From: Meconema thalassinum
Taxonomy: Eukaryota; Arthropoda; Insecta; Orthoptera; Tettigoniidae
Direction: 5' to 3'
Length of the DNA stretch: 64,000 bases
Assembly (NCBI GenBank): GCA_946902985.2
Contig: OX336395.1
Span: forward strand, 287,489,065 to 287,553,064
Shown: piece after piece, positions 45,491-56,255 of the stretch
Numbering within the stretch: the stretch's first letter is position 1
Layout: the number at the start of each line of letters is the position of its first letter
Translations under genes and position numbers: made by a program
Notes under the pieces: model-generated
The model's input: only the letters and a program-made list of their open reading frames with translations
Database searches by the model: none
What the model was told of the DNA's origin: nothing

Positions 45491-46440
45491 ATTTAAACTC
45501 TCATTTTCTAAAGTTTTATTATGTTAAGGACTGAACATGAATGACTTGCAGGTTTTTAAAGGTATACCAATTCTTGGTTTGGTCAACTATATGTATTCGA
45601 GTCAGAGGGCTGAAATAAGACGCTCTCATAAGGGCAACTCAGGATAGATGGGTTTCACTACCTCAGCAAGCCTTGAAGTGGTCTTCAGTAGTTTATTACC
45701 TCATCTTCCTGGCAATAGTTCTGATGGTTGTAACCAGTGCTTGATTTGTAAAAAAAGAGGTTCCGGTACTGTGGGCTACCGGGTGGTGGTGGAGGGAGGG
45801 AGGTGTGGGGTCCTTATGGAATATTGAAATATAGAGTTTCTAAAAACGATATTTTTACACTTTTCTGAACACCTTTAAAAATTAATCAGTGGACAAAATA
45901 GGAATTTTAATTTTGATTAAAATTTTAAATTAAATTTAGTCTGCTGTATCAACATTTACCTTACCATAGCCGTTGTGTTATATTAAATTTTAATGCAGGC
46001 CAACTAGGCTACCATTCAAACGACGTACATTATTTCAATTGTTTTTTTAAGTATTTTAAAAAATTAAATAAATTCGGTTTGAAAATACATACAAGTTCAC
46101 CAACAATCTTTTATTTCTTGCTTTGTAATTTTGTCTTTACAGTTTTCAGACATAATTATTTATTATAAAAGGTACTGTACTTAAACATGTTTTACCTCAC
46201 AGTTTATTAAATTGTCTAAAGTTTAGAAGAGTTTTCGTTGTATGTCCTCCTCTCCCTCACCTTGCTGTTAATATCCAGAGCGGAGTTCCGTCACTGAGGC
46301 AGCCATGATTCCACGTACTTTGCAGTACAGTCCAGTCTAAGACTAGTTGACCTTGACTTACAATGAACGTTCCACAGATTTCAGAACTGAAAGGTTCATT
46401 CTGGTTCCGTATTGATAAAGTAATTAGTATAAACATGGTA

Positions 46441-47337
46441 AGGTTCCGCCTGATGAATACTTTTACTAAATATGATCACAGTGTGGTCATTAGTGGGACA
46501 TGTTTCGAGGCCTAATTAATAGTTTTGGCCCCTTCATCAGCCGATATGATAGAAAACGATACAAGATAGTTGGTTGGCATAACACTAAAAATTCCCTTAA
46601 AATTAAATCTTGCATGGTGCAACATAAAGAGAGATTGAAATGTTTTTAACGCTCAAAGTAATATAAATGATGTCAAAAGTCTTATGAACTATGAACACTT
46701 TCAATACATGCTTCACTGTTTTCTGTAGATGCTAATGAAAACACAAATGTAGCGCTTCAGTATGGCAGCAACAGTTGAGAACACCATGAAAACATGTTGG
46801 AAACCAGCAGTAATGATGGAACACTTAATACCTCAATACTTCAACAACAATGTAGAAATATAAAAATAATAAAATCAATGAAGTCACTGGGCTGAAATTA
46901 TATCTTGCCAATAGAAAGCTTATGAAGTGCATAACTTTAACACTTGCAATGGCAAAGATTGGCCTCTAATCCGTCTAAAAAGAAGAAATATGGGGATCAA
47001 TTAGTAAATTGTTAAGGGAGAAATGAGTAGGTGAAGGCCACTTATAAACTTCATAACCAGTAACAAGAAATTACCTGGTTTGAGCAACGAATAATAAGAT
47101 AACTTATTAAATTAGCAAATTACATGTGGTTACTTTGTATGTATTGTATTTGTCCTTTATTTGAATATTATTTTCAATTTAATGGGCACAACAGAGCTCA
47201 TTCCCCAGATATATAACTGTATTAAATGAAAATCCTGGGAGTGTTAGTTCTGATTGAAGCTGTAGAATAGGGGTGTTGTGCTTATGTATGATATTGGCAA
47301 GAGAGATTCTCTAAGAGGAAGACACGTGCAAATGTGA
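46441..47337 (-). mobile_element. PLE-2 terminal region, inverted arm
   Basis: Reverse complement of 48484-49358, including the hammerhead, CACTAAAAATTCCCTTAAAA and AGAGAGATTCTCTAAGAGGA. The two arms point towards each other around a LINE fragment and the PLE-2 nuclease. Confidence 0.85.
46495..46543 (-). ncRNA. Hammerhead ribozyme, PLE-2, minus-strand copy
   Basis: Minus strand: CTGATGA, A, stem II GGGGCC/GGCCTC, GAAAC, AT, GTC, CCAC. Core complete; stem II has six pairs (one G-U); stem III is C-G and A-U with a 2-nt loop, as in PLE-1. Stem I is short (GG/CC). Confidence 0.75.
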
Positions 47338-47349
47338 AAATAATAATTC

Positions 47350-47899
47350 TAATATAATAAATACAAAATTACGACATTTTAATACTGTTGTTAGACCAGT
47401 CATCTTGTACGGCATGGAAACTACAAATATAACCGGAATGGAGAATTTGCTCAAGATAGAAAGAAGAATTTTAAGAAGGATTTATGGTCCTAGGAAAACA
47501 CAGGAAGGTTATAGACTGAGATCGAATGCAGAAATTTATAGTAAAATCGACAACCTTGAAGTGATGATCAGAAAACGGCGACTTCAGTTCTACGGACATA
47601 TGGTCCGCATGGATTGCTCAAGGTTAAACAAACAAATTTTTGATAAAATCTGGAACTATAAAGGACAAGGAGGCTATGTAAAACAAATGAAAGAAGAACT
47701 TCAAAAATTCAAAATTACTGAAGAAGATTGTCTAAATCGAATAGAGTACAGAAAAAAAATTTTTGGTCTCAAAATTCTTGTCGGGGAGAAGAAAAATCTC
47801 AACAGAGGAGAATGGACTGCTGAAAGAAGAGCTGCACAGTCGACCAGGATGAAAGACTTCTGGAAGAGAAAGAAGGAAACTAGACCTATAAAGAAGTGA
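47350..47899 (+). pseudogene. LINE C-terminal fragment inside PLE-2
   Basis: LRHFNTVVRPVILYGMETT, then a 164-codon open frame with RRILRRIYGPRKT, RKRRLQFYGHMVRMD and lysine-rich C-terminus. This is the post-RT domain of a non-LTR retrotransposon of a third family. It has no stop over 164 codons, so it is younger than the other LINE pieces. Upstream RT domain missing. Confidence 0.75.
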
Positions 47900-47959
47900 T
47901 ATTTGCGTGGTCCTTGTTGGCCTGTCCGCGGTGTATATATATATATAAATACAAAAGAT

Positions 47960-48337
47960 AGATTCATCAAATCTGGCATTTACAGATTGAATTGCAATGA
48001 CTACAACACTTACTATATAGGTCAAACCAGAAGGAATTTTGCTACATGATACAAGGAACACTTAAACGCCATAAAATAAAGAAAATATTCAGCCATGGTC
48101 TACAATATGGAAGAGTCCGGCCATAAATTCACAAATGTAGTAAAGGATTTAATAATTTTACATTACACCAATAAGGATACCATGATGAATGTACTTGAGT
48201 CTATTGAAATTAACACAGCACATAAAGTTTCAGCCCCAATAAATCTCAATGAAATCATATCTGACTCAAACGTTTTGTTTGATACCCTCAAAGACAACAT
48301 AACAATAAAAATCAATAATAAAAATAAACCCCCTTAA
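47960..48337 (+). pseudogene. PLE-2 GIY-YIG endonuclease C-terminus, with stops
   Basis: In one frame: DRFIKSGIYRLNCNDYNTYY then IGQTRRNFAT, a stop, YKEHLNAIK, a stop, then MVYNMEESGHKFTNVVKDL to a natural stop at 48335-48337. GIY...YIG, the following R, and E-H correspond to PLE-1 residues 604-634. The first stop is TGA where an Arg codon (CGA) fits. The RT part is missing; 5'-truncated, dead copy, clearly different in sequence from PLE-1. Confidence 0.8.
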
Positions 48338-48483
48338 ACTTTTTCGGCTGTTGTTTGCCATGTTTCTTAATTATGCACATTTTATAAGCACCTATTTTAA
48401 CAAGTTATTTACAGCAACACATCCTGCCATATATACCTGCTCCCCTTTTCCCTGTTATTTTTGCTGCACTTCCCAAATTATTT

Positions 48484-49358
48484 TCACATGCACGTGTCTT
48501 CCTCTTAGAGAATCTCTCTTGCGAATATCATACATTAGCACACCACCCCTTTTCTACAGTTTTAACCAGAACTAACACTCCCATGATTTTCATTTAATAC
48601 AGTTATATATCTGGAGAATGAGCTCTGCTGTACCCATAAAATTGATAATAATATTATAATAAAAGACAAATCAGAGCCGACATAGCATACAATTTAACCT
48701 CATGTAATTTGCCAATTTAATAAGTTAACTTATTAATCGTTGCTCAAATCCGGTAATTTCTTGTTACTGGTTATCAATTTGTCCCTTAACAAATTACTAA
48801 TTGATCCCCATATTTCTTCTTTTTAGACGGATTAGAGGCCATTCTTTGCCATTGCAAGTCTTAAAGTTATGCACTTCATAAGCTTTCTATTGGCAAGATA
48901 TAATTTCAGCGCAGTGACTTCATTGGTTTTATTATTTTTATATTGCTACATTGCTGGTGAAGTATTGAGGTATTAAGTGTTCCATCATTACTGCTGGTTT
49001 TCAACATGTTTTCTTGGTGTTCTCAACTGTTGCTGTCGTACTGAACCGGTACATTTGTGTTTTCATTATCATCTACAGACCTCAGTGAAGCGTGTATTGA
49101 AAGTGTTCATATTTCATAAGACTTTTGACATAATTTATAATACTTTAGACGTTAAAAATTGTCCAATCTCTCCTTATGGTGCACCATACACAATTTAATT
49201 TTAAGGGAATTTTTAGTGTTTCACCAACCAATTATCTTGTGTCGTTTTCTTTCATATTGGCTGATGAAGGGGCCATAACTAATAATTAGGCCTCGAAACA
49301 TGTCCCACTAATGACCACACAGTGATCATATTTAATAAAAGTATTGATCAGGCGGAAC
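48484..49358 (+). mobile_element. PLE-2 3' terminal region, direct arm
   Basis: Follows the nuclease frame; carries the plus-strand hammerhead and ends in ATCAGGCGGAAC. Its inverted counterpart is 46441-47337. Confidence 0.85.
49255..49310 (+). ncRNA. Hammerhead ribozyme, PLE-2, plus-strand copy
   Basis: TGG, CTGATGA (49261), A, GGGGCC/GGCCTC, GAAAC (49295), AT, GTC (49302-49304), CCA. Core complete, stem I UGG/CCA then an internal loop and further pairing CAU/AUG. Cut predicted after C 49304. Confidence 0.8.
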
Positions 49359-49359
49359 A

Positions 49360-52300
49360 TTTAACTTGTATATACTGTACCCATGTGAGTAATCTCGATG
49401 GAAAATATGCTTCCGCCTCCAGCTAGCGTCAGGTCTCAGGCGTGTGCCGTTCCCCCATTGAGCGGTTGCATATTTTGGATTTAAGACTAAAAGGTATCAA
49501 CTCTACAATGATAAGGCACAACTCTATTCTAAGACTTAAATTCAGTACTAAAATCATGGCTTCAAACAAATAAAATACAATCCCAACAAACATAATACAA
49601 AATCAACAAAATTACTTCCACAATCCACTAATATTCACATTATATTATCATAATAAACTCATATCATAACTCAAACCTTTACCCTTATATTGACTTCAAA
49701 ATTCACTCTAGTGCGCTGATGCACATACAACTTTCTTAAACAAAACTGTACTTTTACTCTTCTGTCATCTAGTGTGACTTCTTTAATTTCACAAAATTAC
49801 TTGTTTCTTAAACCTCGTCTTACTTTGACAATTATGTGTACCGTGTGTGTTTGGTCTCTCTCTTCCCACCAAATGCTTTTCATGCATTAGCCTATTCAGG
49901 GGTTGCACAACAAATCTACGTGCAACTCCATAATTATGTAAATCTACCCCTACTCTTCCTTCCTTTTTATAGTTCCACTGCATGCCGTTGTGATTTCATC
50001 TTCAAAACATTCGTTATCGCTGTGTCGGATGGTATTATTAAGCTACCCTTGCGAGCGTAGCCTGTGGCGTCAAGTGCCCAACTTCATAAATTCGTGTCAG
50101 TGTCAGTACAAAATGCAACTTCCAACCATTCGTAAGATTGCTAAAATTTTTACTCATCAGGATGATCTATGATTACCAATGTGTTTTTAAACCACACACA
50201 TTCATTACACAATATAACAATGCTTCCTTTCATTACAAGCAAGGTCTCAAATCTGTCCTTTCAAAACGTTAGCCTTCACGGTTCGTTTGACAGCTCAGCC
50301 CCCTTAGAGCTGCTCGCATACAATGGAATGGAGTGGGGTGGTCACAGCAGTAAACCGTCCCTCGCCTCCTGATTTCTGGCTTTTCTCCCCAAGCAGTACA
50401 AGATTCTAGATACAATACTGTGGTCACAATGACCCACATGATCCCATATGTTTTAAACTGAATGGTATGCAATATAGGTTCTGGACGAGTTTATACATTT
50501 ATTCCTAACCTTAGGATATTAATAACTGGCCTCAATAGGTCCATTTCATGATATGAAGGCACGAGATTCATAAACACAGGTCGAGTTGGATAGCCGGTAT
50601 CTTAATAAATGCTACGGTCAGTCACGCGCTGCCGTCGATAAGATTCGCTTCACCAGAGCCGAATCACTCAATAACTTAGTTCTCGGTCGATCAGGTATGG
50701 TGCAGAGGTTTCCATTGTTCTCCCCTCACCTACCACAGGATTCGAACCCGGAACATTTCATATCCATCATCAGAGTTAGGGTACCACACTAAACACTCTG
50801 GCATAAATCAAATATCTCTGTACGCCCAAGGCTATACGAGACTCCACACGACGAACAGATTACCTGGCTCCATAACCCGGTGCCATTATCTCGTCCTATA
50901 ATTAGTAAGAGAACTCTATCAATTACTCTACAAGCTTATACACAAGCTACAAATTCAATTCACTATAAACTCTTCCATTTCCTTGCATAATTATATTCCC
51001 ATTAACACTATATTCTGATATTAAACTCTTTTCTCATCCCTTGATATATAATCTTACTGCTTGGATCGATAAATCTTCCAATTAGCGTAAATATTTCTTG
51101 CTTACAACATTTTTTCCTGATGTATTTATTCATACCTTTTATTATTTATTTATTATTATTATTATTATTACTGTCATAAATTACCATAATCCGACACAAC
51201 ATAACCATCTTAATAATCGAACATCCGTGTTCGTTACGTTAAGTTTACATAACTGATTTGCCATTTTATTAATAGTGGTAACGATTAATCCACTCACTGA
51301 TGTATAACAACATCTCAACTCTACTAAAATCAACACAACAATAAACAAACATTGGAGGGTCTATCTCCTAATACTGATTCTTACTGGCATTATTTTTATA
51401 ATTCTGAAATCACATTACATGCAGTGGGCTATACCTTTTATAAAATCATAATTTGTGGGGTACTCACATATAGGCTTATCCTGGTGGCTCCAACCACTCA
51501 TATTTTCCAATGTCGCCTGCCATTTGCTTAGTTAGCGCGACATTTCCATACTGAATATACACATTTTATAATACATTTCTACAAAACACACGTCACTTTT
51601 TACACTCTTCATTGGTTGAAATTTCCTGGCAAGATATCAGAATTGCAGGTATTGACGGCCTCCTCCATGCTCCTACCAACTCCTGACTGAAAGTCTCGAA
51701 CATCTGCCTACGGATTCACCAACTGTCGATCCATTATCCTACGATAAACTTCCTGCTTTGCATAAAGATGCTTACTTTCGTCCTGAGCGTTACTATTTGG
51801 TATTCTTAAGACATTTCACCAAATGCATCATAAAGTTTCTCCCAGCGCAGTCCGGCGGACTAAGACATGTATAACCAATCAATATATTATACACTGCGCT
51901 CAACATTGTACATAGTATTTACACAAATTATTACTTTCAATAGTTCTGCAAGTTATATCACACGGTACTTCCTATGTGAACACAAACAATTGCTCGTACT
52001 GCCGACTATACACATACGGCACGATCGTCCTTACTAAAAAGTATTATAACAGTTTTACTGTACGGCTTCCCACTCTGAAGTCCGAGCCTCCTTCCTTGAC
52101 TTCGATCACGCGCATTTCGCATAATAAAGTTCGTTGATTACAGTACTTATTATTATTTCTTGACTATGCATGATTATATTATCACTTGGTGCATTACACT
52201 GCACGGCGAATATACTGATTAACACTAAAATGTTCAAGTCTTTGTGTGAGCGTCCTTTCCTGAGCCAGAACGACATACGTTCCGCGCTCGAGTCTATTCC

Positions 52301-53210
52301 AACTGCCCTCTCTGACCTGAGTCCACATCCTTATATTCGTTTCACAAGAAAAATTAGACCTAGAATTCCCGCGCTGTATCATCTCCTCTCCCAGGATGAT
52401 TCTGGTCTCGAAACAATGCTCATAGGGTTCCTTTTTCCTCGCTGGACCCAAAACTATCTGCGTGCTGAAGGATCGATTGGCCAATTAATTAATATTAATT
52501 GCCTTATCCATGGCGTGGGTACGCGGCTTCCAGTGGAAATCCCCGGTGCACTAGTAAGGTCACTCCGCGAACACCAATAGTCCTGTGTTCTTGCGCACTC
52601 CATTAAATATGCCTTGATTTCACAGATTAAAGGCTTGGTAATTAGCCTCCTGGCTAAAGATTTACACGTGTGCAACTCTCATGTCATTGCGTTGCTCCAA
52701 TCACGAGTAATCAATGATTTTCACTGGGATCTTCCCATACCAATCTCAACTCCATTCTCAAACGGGGAAGAACTGGTACATTATTCAACCCCCTGACCTG
52801 TTCCAGACGACATAAGTAGGTCAACGAGAGCGACAAGGCTCCACGAATCTCCTCCCACAATTCTGGGGCTATTAGTTAGATGTCAAACTCCCCAACTTCT
52901 GTGTTCCATGTCCAGCATAGTCTACTTCATACAGTCCTATAATGCTATATCCACTCATTTTCCCTGCATTATTTTAATAAATAATGTCAGCACCAGTTGA
53001 TATCACACCAGTGATTAAATATGTACTTTCCTCTAGGGGTTTTTACAACTAAAACTCCCTCAACAGATCTCGGGTTCGTTCCTAGGTGGAACCTTCATTC
53101 TTAGATCACAGTCTCTGAGATCCACTTTCGATACCAGTCAACCTAACCCCCTCGGGTTCAATACTAACGTTCCACAGTCTTTAAATTATGTTATATATTC
53201 GACTTTTCCC
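49360..53210. other. Interior of the large hAT element, no gene recognised
   Basis: The longest frame (136 codons, 52170-52580) has no motif I know. There is an ATT microsatellite (about 51140-51172) and a possible tRNA-like B-box complement GGATTCGAACCCGG near 50740. Confidence 0.5.
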
Positions 53211-53565
53211 CTGTACAGAGGTTTCGGCACGGGGTACCGGTGCGTACCGTCACAAATCTAGCCCTGGTTGTAACTAATGACAGGGGTCGCCCCCTTCTCA
53301 ATCCTGAGTAGTACAAGTACAAAGGAGGACTCAATTAACCCTACCTCTTTTAAGTAAATAATGAGAAATATTCTATCTTACCACATTTCTGTATGTTTTT
53401 AATATTGTGTGTAGATAGGCGTTAGCATTTCTACCCCTTATAATTCCCATTTGTTTGTTGTGAGGGAAGAGATGAAAGGAGGTTCCGTGTGGCAGTAATT
53501 AGCCTACTTTCGATTTTTGCAAAAAATGAAAGTAGACTTATGAGATCAACACAGGGCGAAAAAAG

Positions 53566-53652
53566 TGTGTCTGTCTGTGTGTGTGTGTATGTGTGTGTGT
53601 GAGTCTGTGTGTGTCTGTGTGTGTGTCTGTGTGTGTGTGAGTGTGTGTACTC
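53566..53652 (+). repeat. TG/TGTGTC microsatellite
   Basis: Imperfect (TG)n with TGTCTG interruptions, directly before the 293-bp satellite. Confidence 0.95.
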
Positions 53653-53665
53653 TGAATGTCTGTCC

Positions 53666-54915
53666 CCCCCTATCAATTCAAACACGGTGAATGCGAATTG
53701 AACGAAATTTGGTACAAAGGTAGCACTAGCAAAGGACACCTCAGTGTCATGTTTTATATCGCCGCCATCTTGACGGAAACGTAATGGCGGCCACACAAAT
53801 GTTCAAAGCTTAAATCAAATTACGACTAACCTAATCATCCGATCTCTACCAAATTTTGCAACAACATACCTTTATGGGGGGAGCATCCTTTGACCAAACT
53901 AGTAATTCATCAGCGTAATAGTTTGCGGATGGCGGCCATCTTTGTGTGAAAATCGATTCCCCCTATTAATTCGAACACGGTGCAACCGAATGGAACGAAA
54001 TTTGGTACAGAGGTAGTACTAACAAAAGGCACCTCAGTGTCATGTTTTATATCGCCGCCATCTTGACGGAAACGTAATGGCGGCCACACAAATGTTCAAA
54101 GCTTAAATCAAATTATGATTAACCTAATCATCCGATCTCTACCAAATTTTGCAACAACATACCTTTATAGAGGAAGCATCCTTTGACCAAGTAACTAGGT
54201 CATAAGCCTAATAGTTTACGGATGGCGGCCATCTTTGTGTGAAAATCAATTCCCCCTATTAATTCAAACACGGTGAAACCAAATGGAACGAAATTTGGTA
54301 CAGAGGTAGCACTAGCAAAGGGCACCTCAGTGTCATGTTTTATATCGCCGCCATCTTGACAGAAACGTAATGGCGGCCACACGAATGTTCAAAGCTTAAA
54401 TCAAATTACGATTAACCTAATCATCCGATCTCTACCAAATTTTGCAACTACATACCTTTATGGAGGGAGCATCCTTTGACCAATCTAATAGGTCATTAGC
54501 CTAATAGTTTGCGGGTGGCGGCCATCTTTATGTCAAAATTGATTCCCCCTATTAATTCGAACACGGTGGAACCGAATGGAACGAAATTTGGTACAGAGGT
54601 AGCACTAGCAAAGGGCACCTAAGTGTCATGTTTTATATCGCCGCCATCTTGACAGAAACGTAATGGCGGCCACACGAATGTTCAAAGCTTAAATCAAATT
54701 ACGATTAACCTAATCATCCGATCTCTACCAAATTTTGCAACTACATACCTTTATGGAGGGAGCATCCTTTGACCAATCTAATAGGTCATTCGCCTAATAG
54801 TTTGCGGATGGCGGCCATCTTTGTGTCAAAATCGATTCTCCCTATTAATTCAAACACGGTGGAACCGAATGGAACGAAATTTGGTACAGAGGTAGCACTA
54901 GCAAAGGGCACCTCA
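53666..54915 (+). repeat. 293-bp satellite, 4.3 copies
   Basis: Units start at 53666, 53959, 54252, 54545 and 54838 (exactly 293 bp apart) with CCCCCTATTAATTC. Each unit contains ATCGCCGCCATCTTGACGGA, AACGTAATGGCGGCCACAC and ATGGCGGCCATCTTTGTGT, i.e. inverted GGCGGCCAT motifs. Units are very similar, so amplification is recent. Sits in intron 3. Confidence 0.95.
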
Positions 54916-56196
54916 TATTCATGTTTAATATCCCTATAGCACGTTGTATTTCAACAAGCTACTACGACCAACATTCAATCATACTCCTTGAAAAGGACAA
55001 AGAGTTATAACAATACCCATGCATTTAGGAGAAAGTAGGCTATATGTTCTTTACTGAACATCTTGTTTTTACACCCACATGCCCTTTTGTGCATCCCATA
55101 AGAGGTGATAATATCGTATGCAATGAATATAATAAGTAGTTGTGAAGACGCGACCATGGCTACATGCGAGTAACTGCCTCAGCATTTGTCTGTAGATGTA
55201 CACTGGGAACCATATAGAATTCTTTCTAGTTTGGCCGAGGGTGGGGAACATACCCACTCATCATCTGAGTTTGCAGACTGACCAAGTGGCCTGAAACATT
55301 TAACTTGTGTAGTATTGGAAATGTGCTGAGCTCTTAGTCTATCCTAAGGAAGGAACCATAAGGGTTGGATTCAATACACAACTTTCAAGCCTGGATTTCT
55401 ATTTTCCTGAATATCTCTTGATACTGCTGATCACAGGAAACCTGTCTTAATAAGTGACGTGTGACTACATCCATGATAGCATTTCAAATAGATTTCCCTA
55501 TTAGTTCCCTAATCTCCTCGTTGTCCTGTATCTCTATTACGAAGTACGAGCTCCCATGCAACAGACGAGATAATGCTTGCAGCTAGTAGTAACAAGTTGC
55601 TGCAGTATTGATGATATGTACTCTACATAAAACTCCCCCTCTAGAAACACTTGATTGGCTTACTCTTACTTCTTTTGAATATTTATTAGCTCTAACTGCA
55701 GTGTTTTGTGAAAAATCTCTTGTAAAATATTGTATAGATGATGTTTCTAAATAATTTTAAACGTTAATTTGTAGGTGTGCTGGTACAAATCTTGCGGGCT
55801 TAGTCGCTTGCTACTCAATGATACATGTATTAGATCCCATGACCCCTTCTGGTCATACAGCTAAATATTTAAAAATAAATAAGAGCTCATTTTTCCATTA
55901 TGCTTATGGATATTCTTTCCATTAAGGTATCATTTTCTCTCACACTAAGATTCACTTGGTTTGTAAAGGAGTGATGGCTTGGTGGTGTGTTATAAGTTAC
56001 AGAACTAGGGAGGACATAACGATCATCTCCATCAGGAAGATGTGATGGACAGTTTGAAACTAGTGTCTGGTAGTTGTTAAGTGAATATATCTCTACAACA
56101 ATGAAGCTGTGTTGTACTATTACATATTTGGTTATTTGTTGTTAAATGAGTAAGTTGATAGCAAAGAAATGAATTATTCCATCTTATTATCCCTAG
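54916..56196. other. Intron 3 end, no feature recognised
   Basis: Only short frames; leads into the exon 4 acceptor. Confidence 0.5.
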
Positions 56197-56255
56197 GAGT
56201 TGAAAGAAGAAATCCATCTTGAAGAAAGTGTTGCAAGTGGAAATCCTTTGAATGA
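56197..56255 (+). CDS. Host gene, probable exon 4
   Basis: Acceptor TTATTATCCCTAG, then ELKEEIHLEESVASGNPLNE in phase 0 and a donor GA|GTAAGTGG (phase 2 outgoing); without splicing the frame would stop at once. ELKEEIHLEE is again an acidic K-x-E segment of the type found before zinc fingers. It lies 11 kb after exon 3 beyond a 7.5-kb transposon and a satellite. The next exon is not recognised before the window ends, so the zinc-finger part, if any, lies outside or in a gap. Confidence 0.6.

Larger units (their letters stand above)
44800..45495 (+). repeat. Tandem exon duplication, unit 2
   Basis: Contains TTCCACATTCACCAGATATC, exon 3, GTAAGTACTTTATCATG, CACCAAATGGTATTTAGAG, GATTCCAGAATTG, and the second tRNA-like SINE (complement near 45420-45490, with ATTAGCTCAGTCGTCAGAGC as A box on the minus strand). 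Confidence 0.8.
45735..53266. mobile_element. Large hAT-type element (7.5 kb) in intron 3
   Basis: Left end CAGTGCTTGATTTGT and right end (complement) CAGGGCTAGATTTGT match at 13 of 15 positions, and both continue towards GGTACCGG-like sequence. Identical 8-mers GTTGTAAC flank it (45727-45734, 53267-53274), the hAT target-duplication length. The interior contains the PLE-2 complex (46441-49358) and ~3.9 kb without a recognisable transposase, so it is non-autonomous or heavily decayed inside. The perfect target duplication suggests recent insertion into the host gene's intron. Confidence 0.75.

Noticed and set aside
52170..52580. 136-codon frame in the large hAT element
   Set aside because: No recognisable domain and an equally long antisense frame overlaps it; treated as chance.
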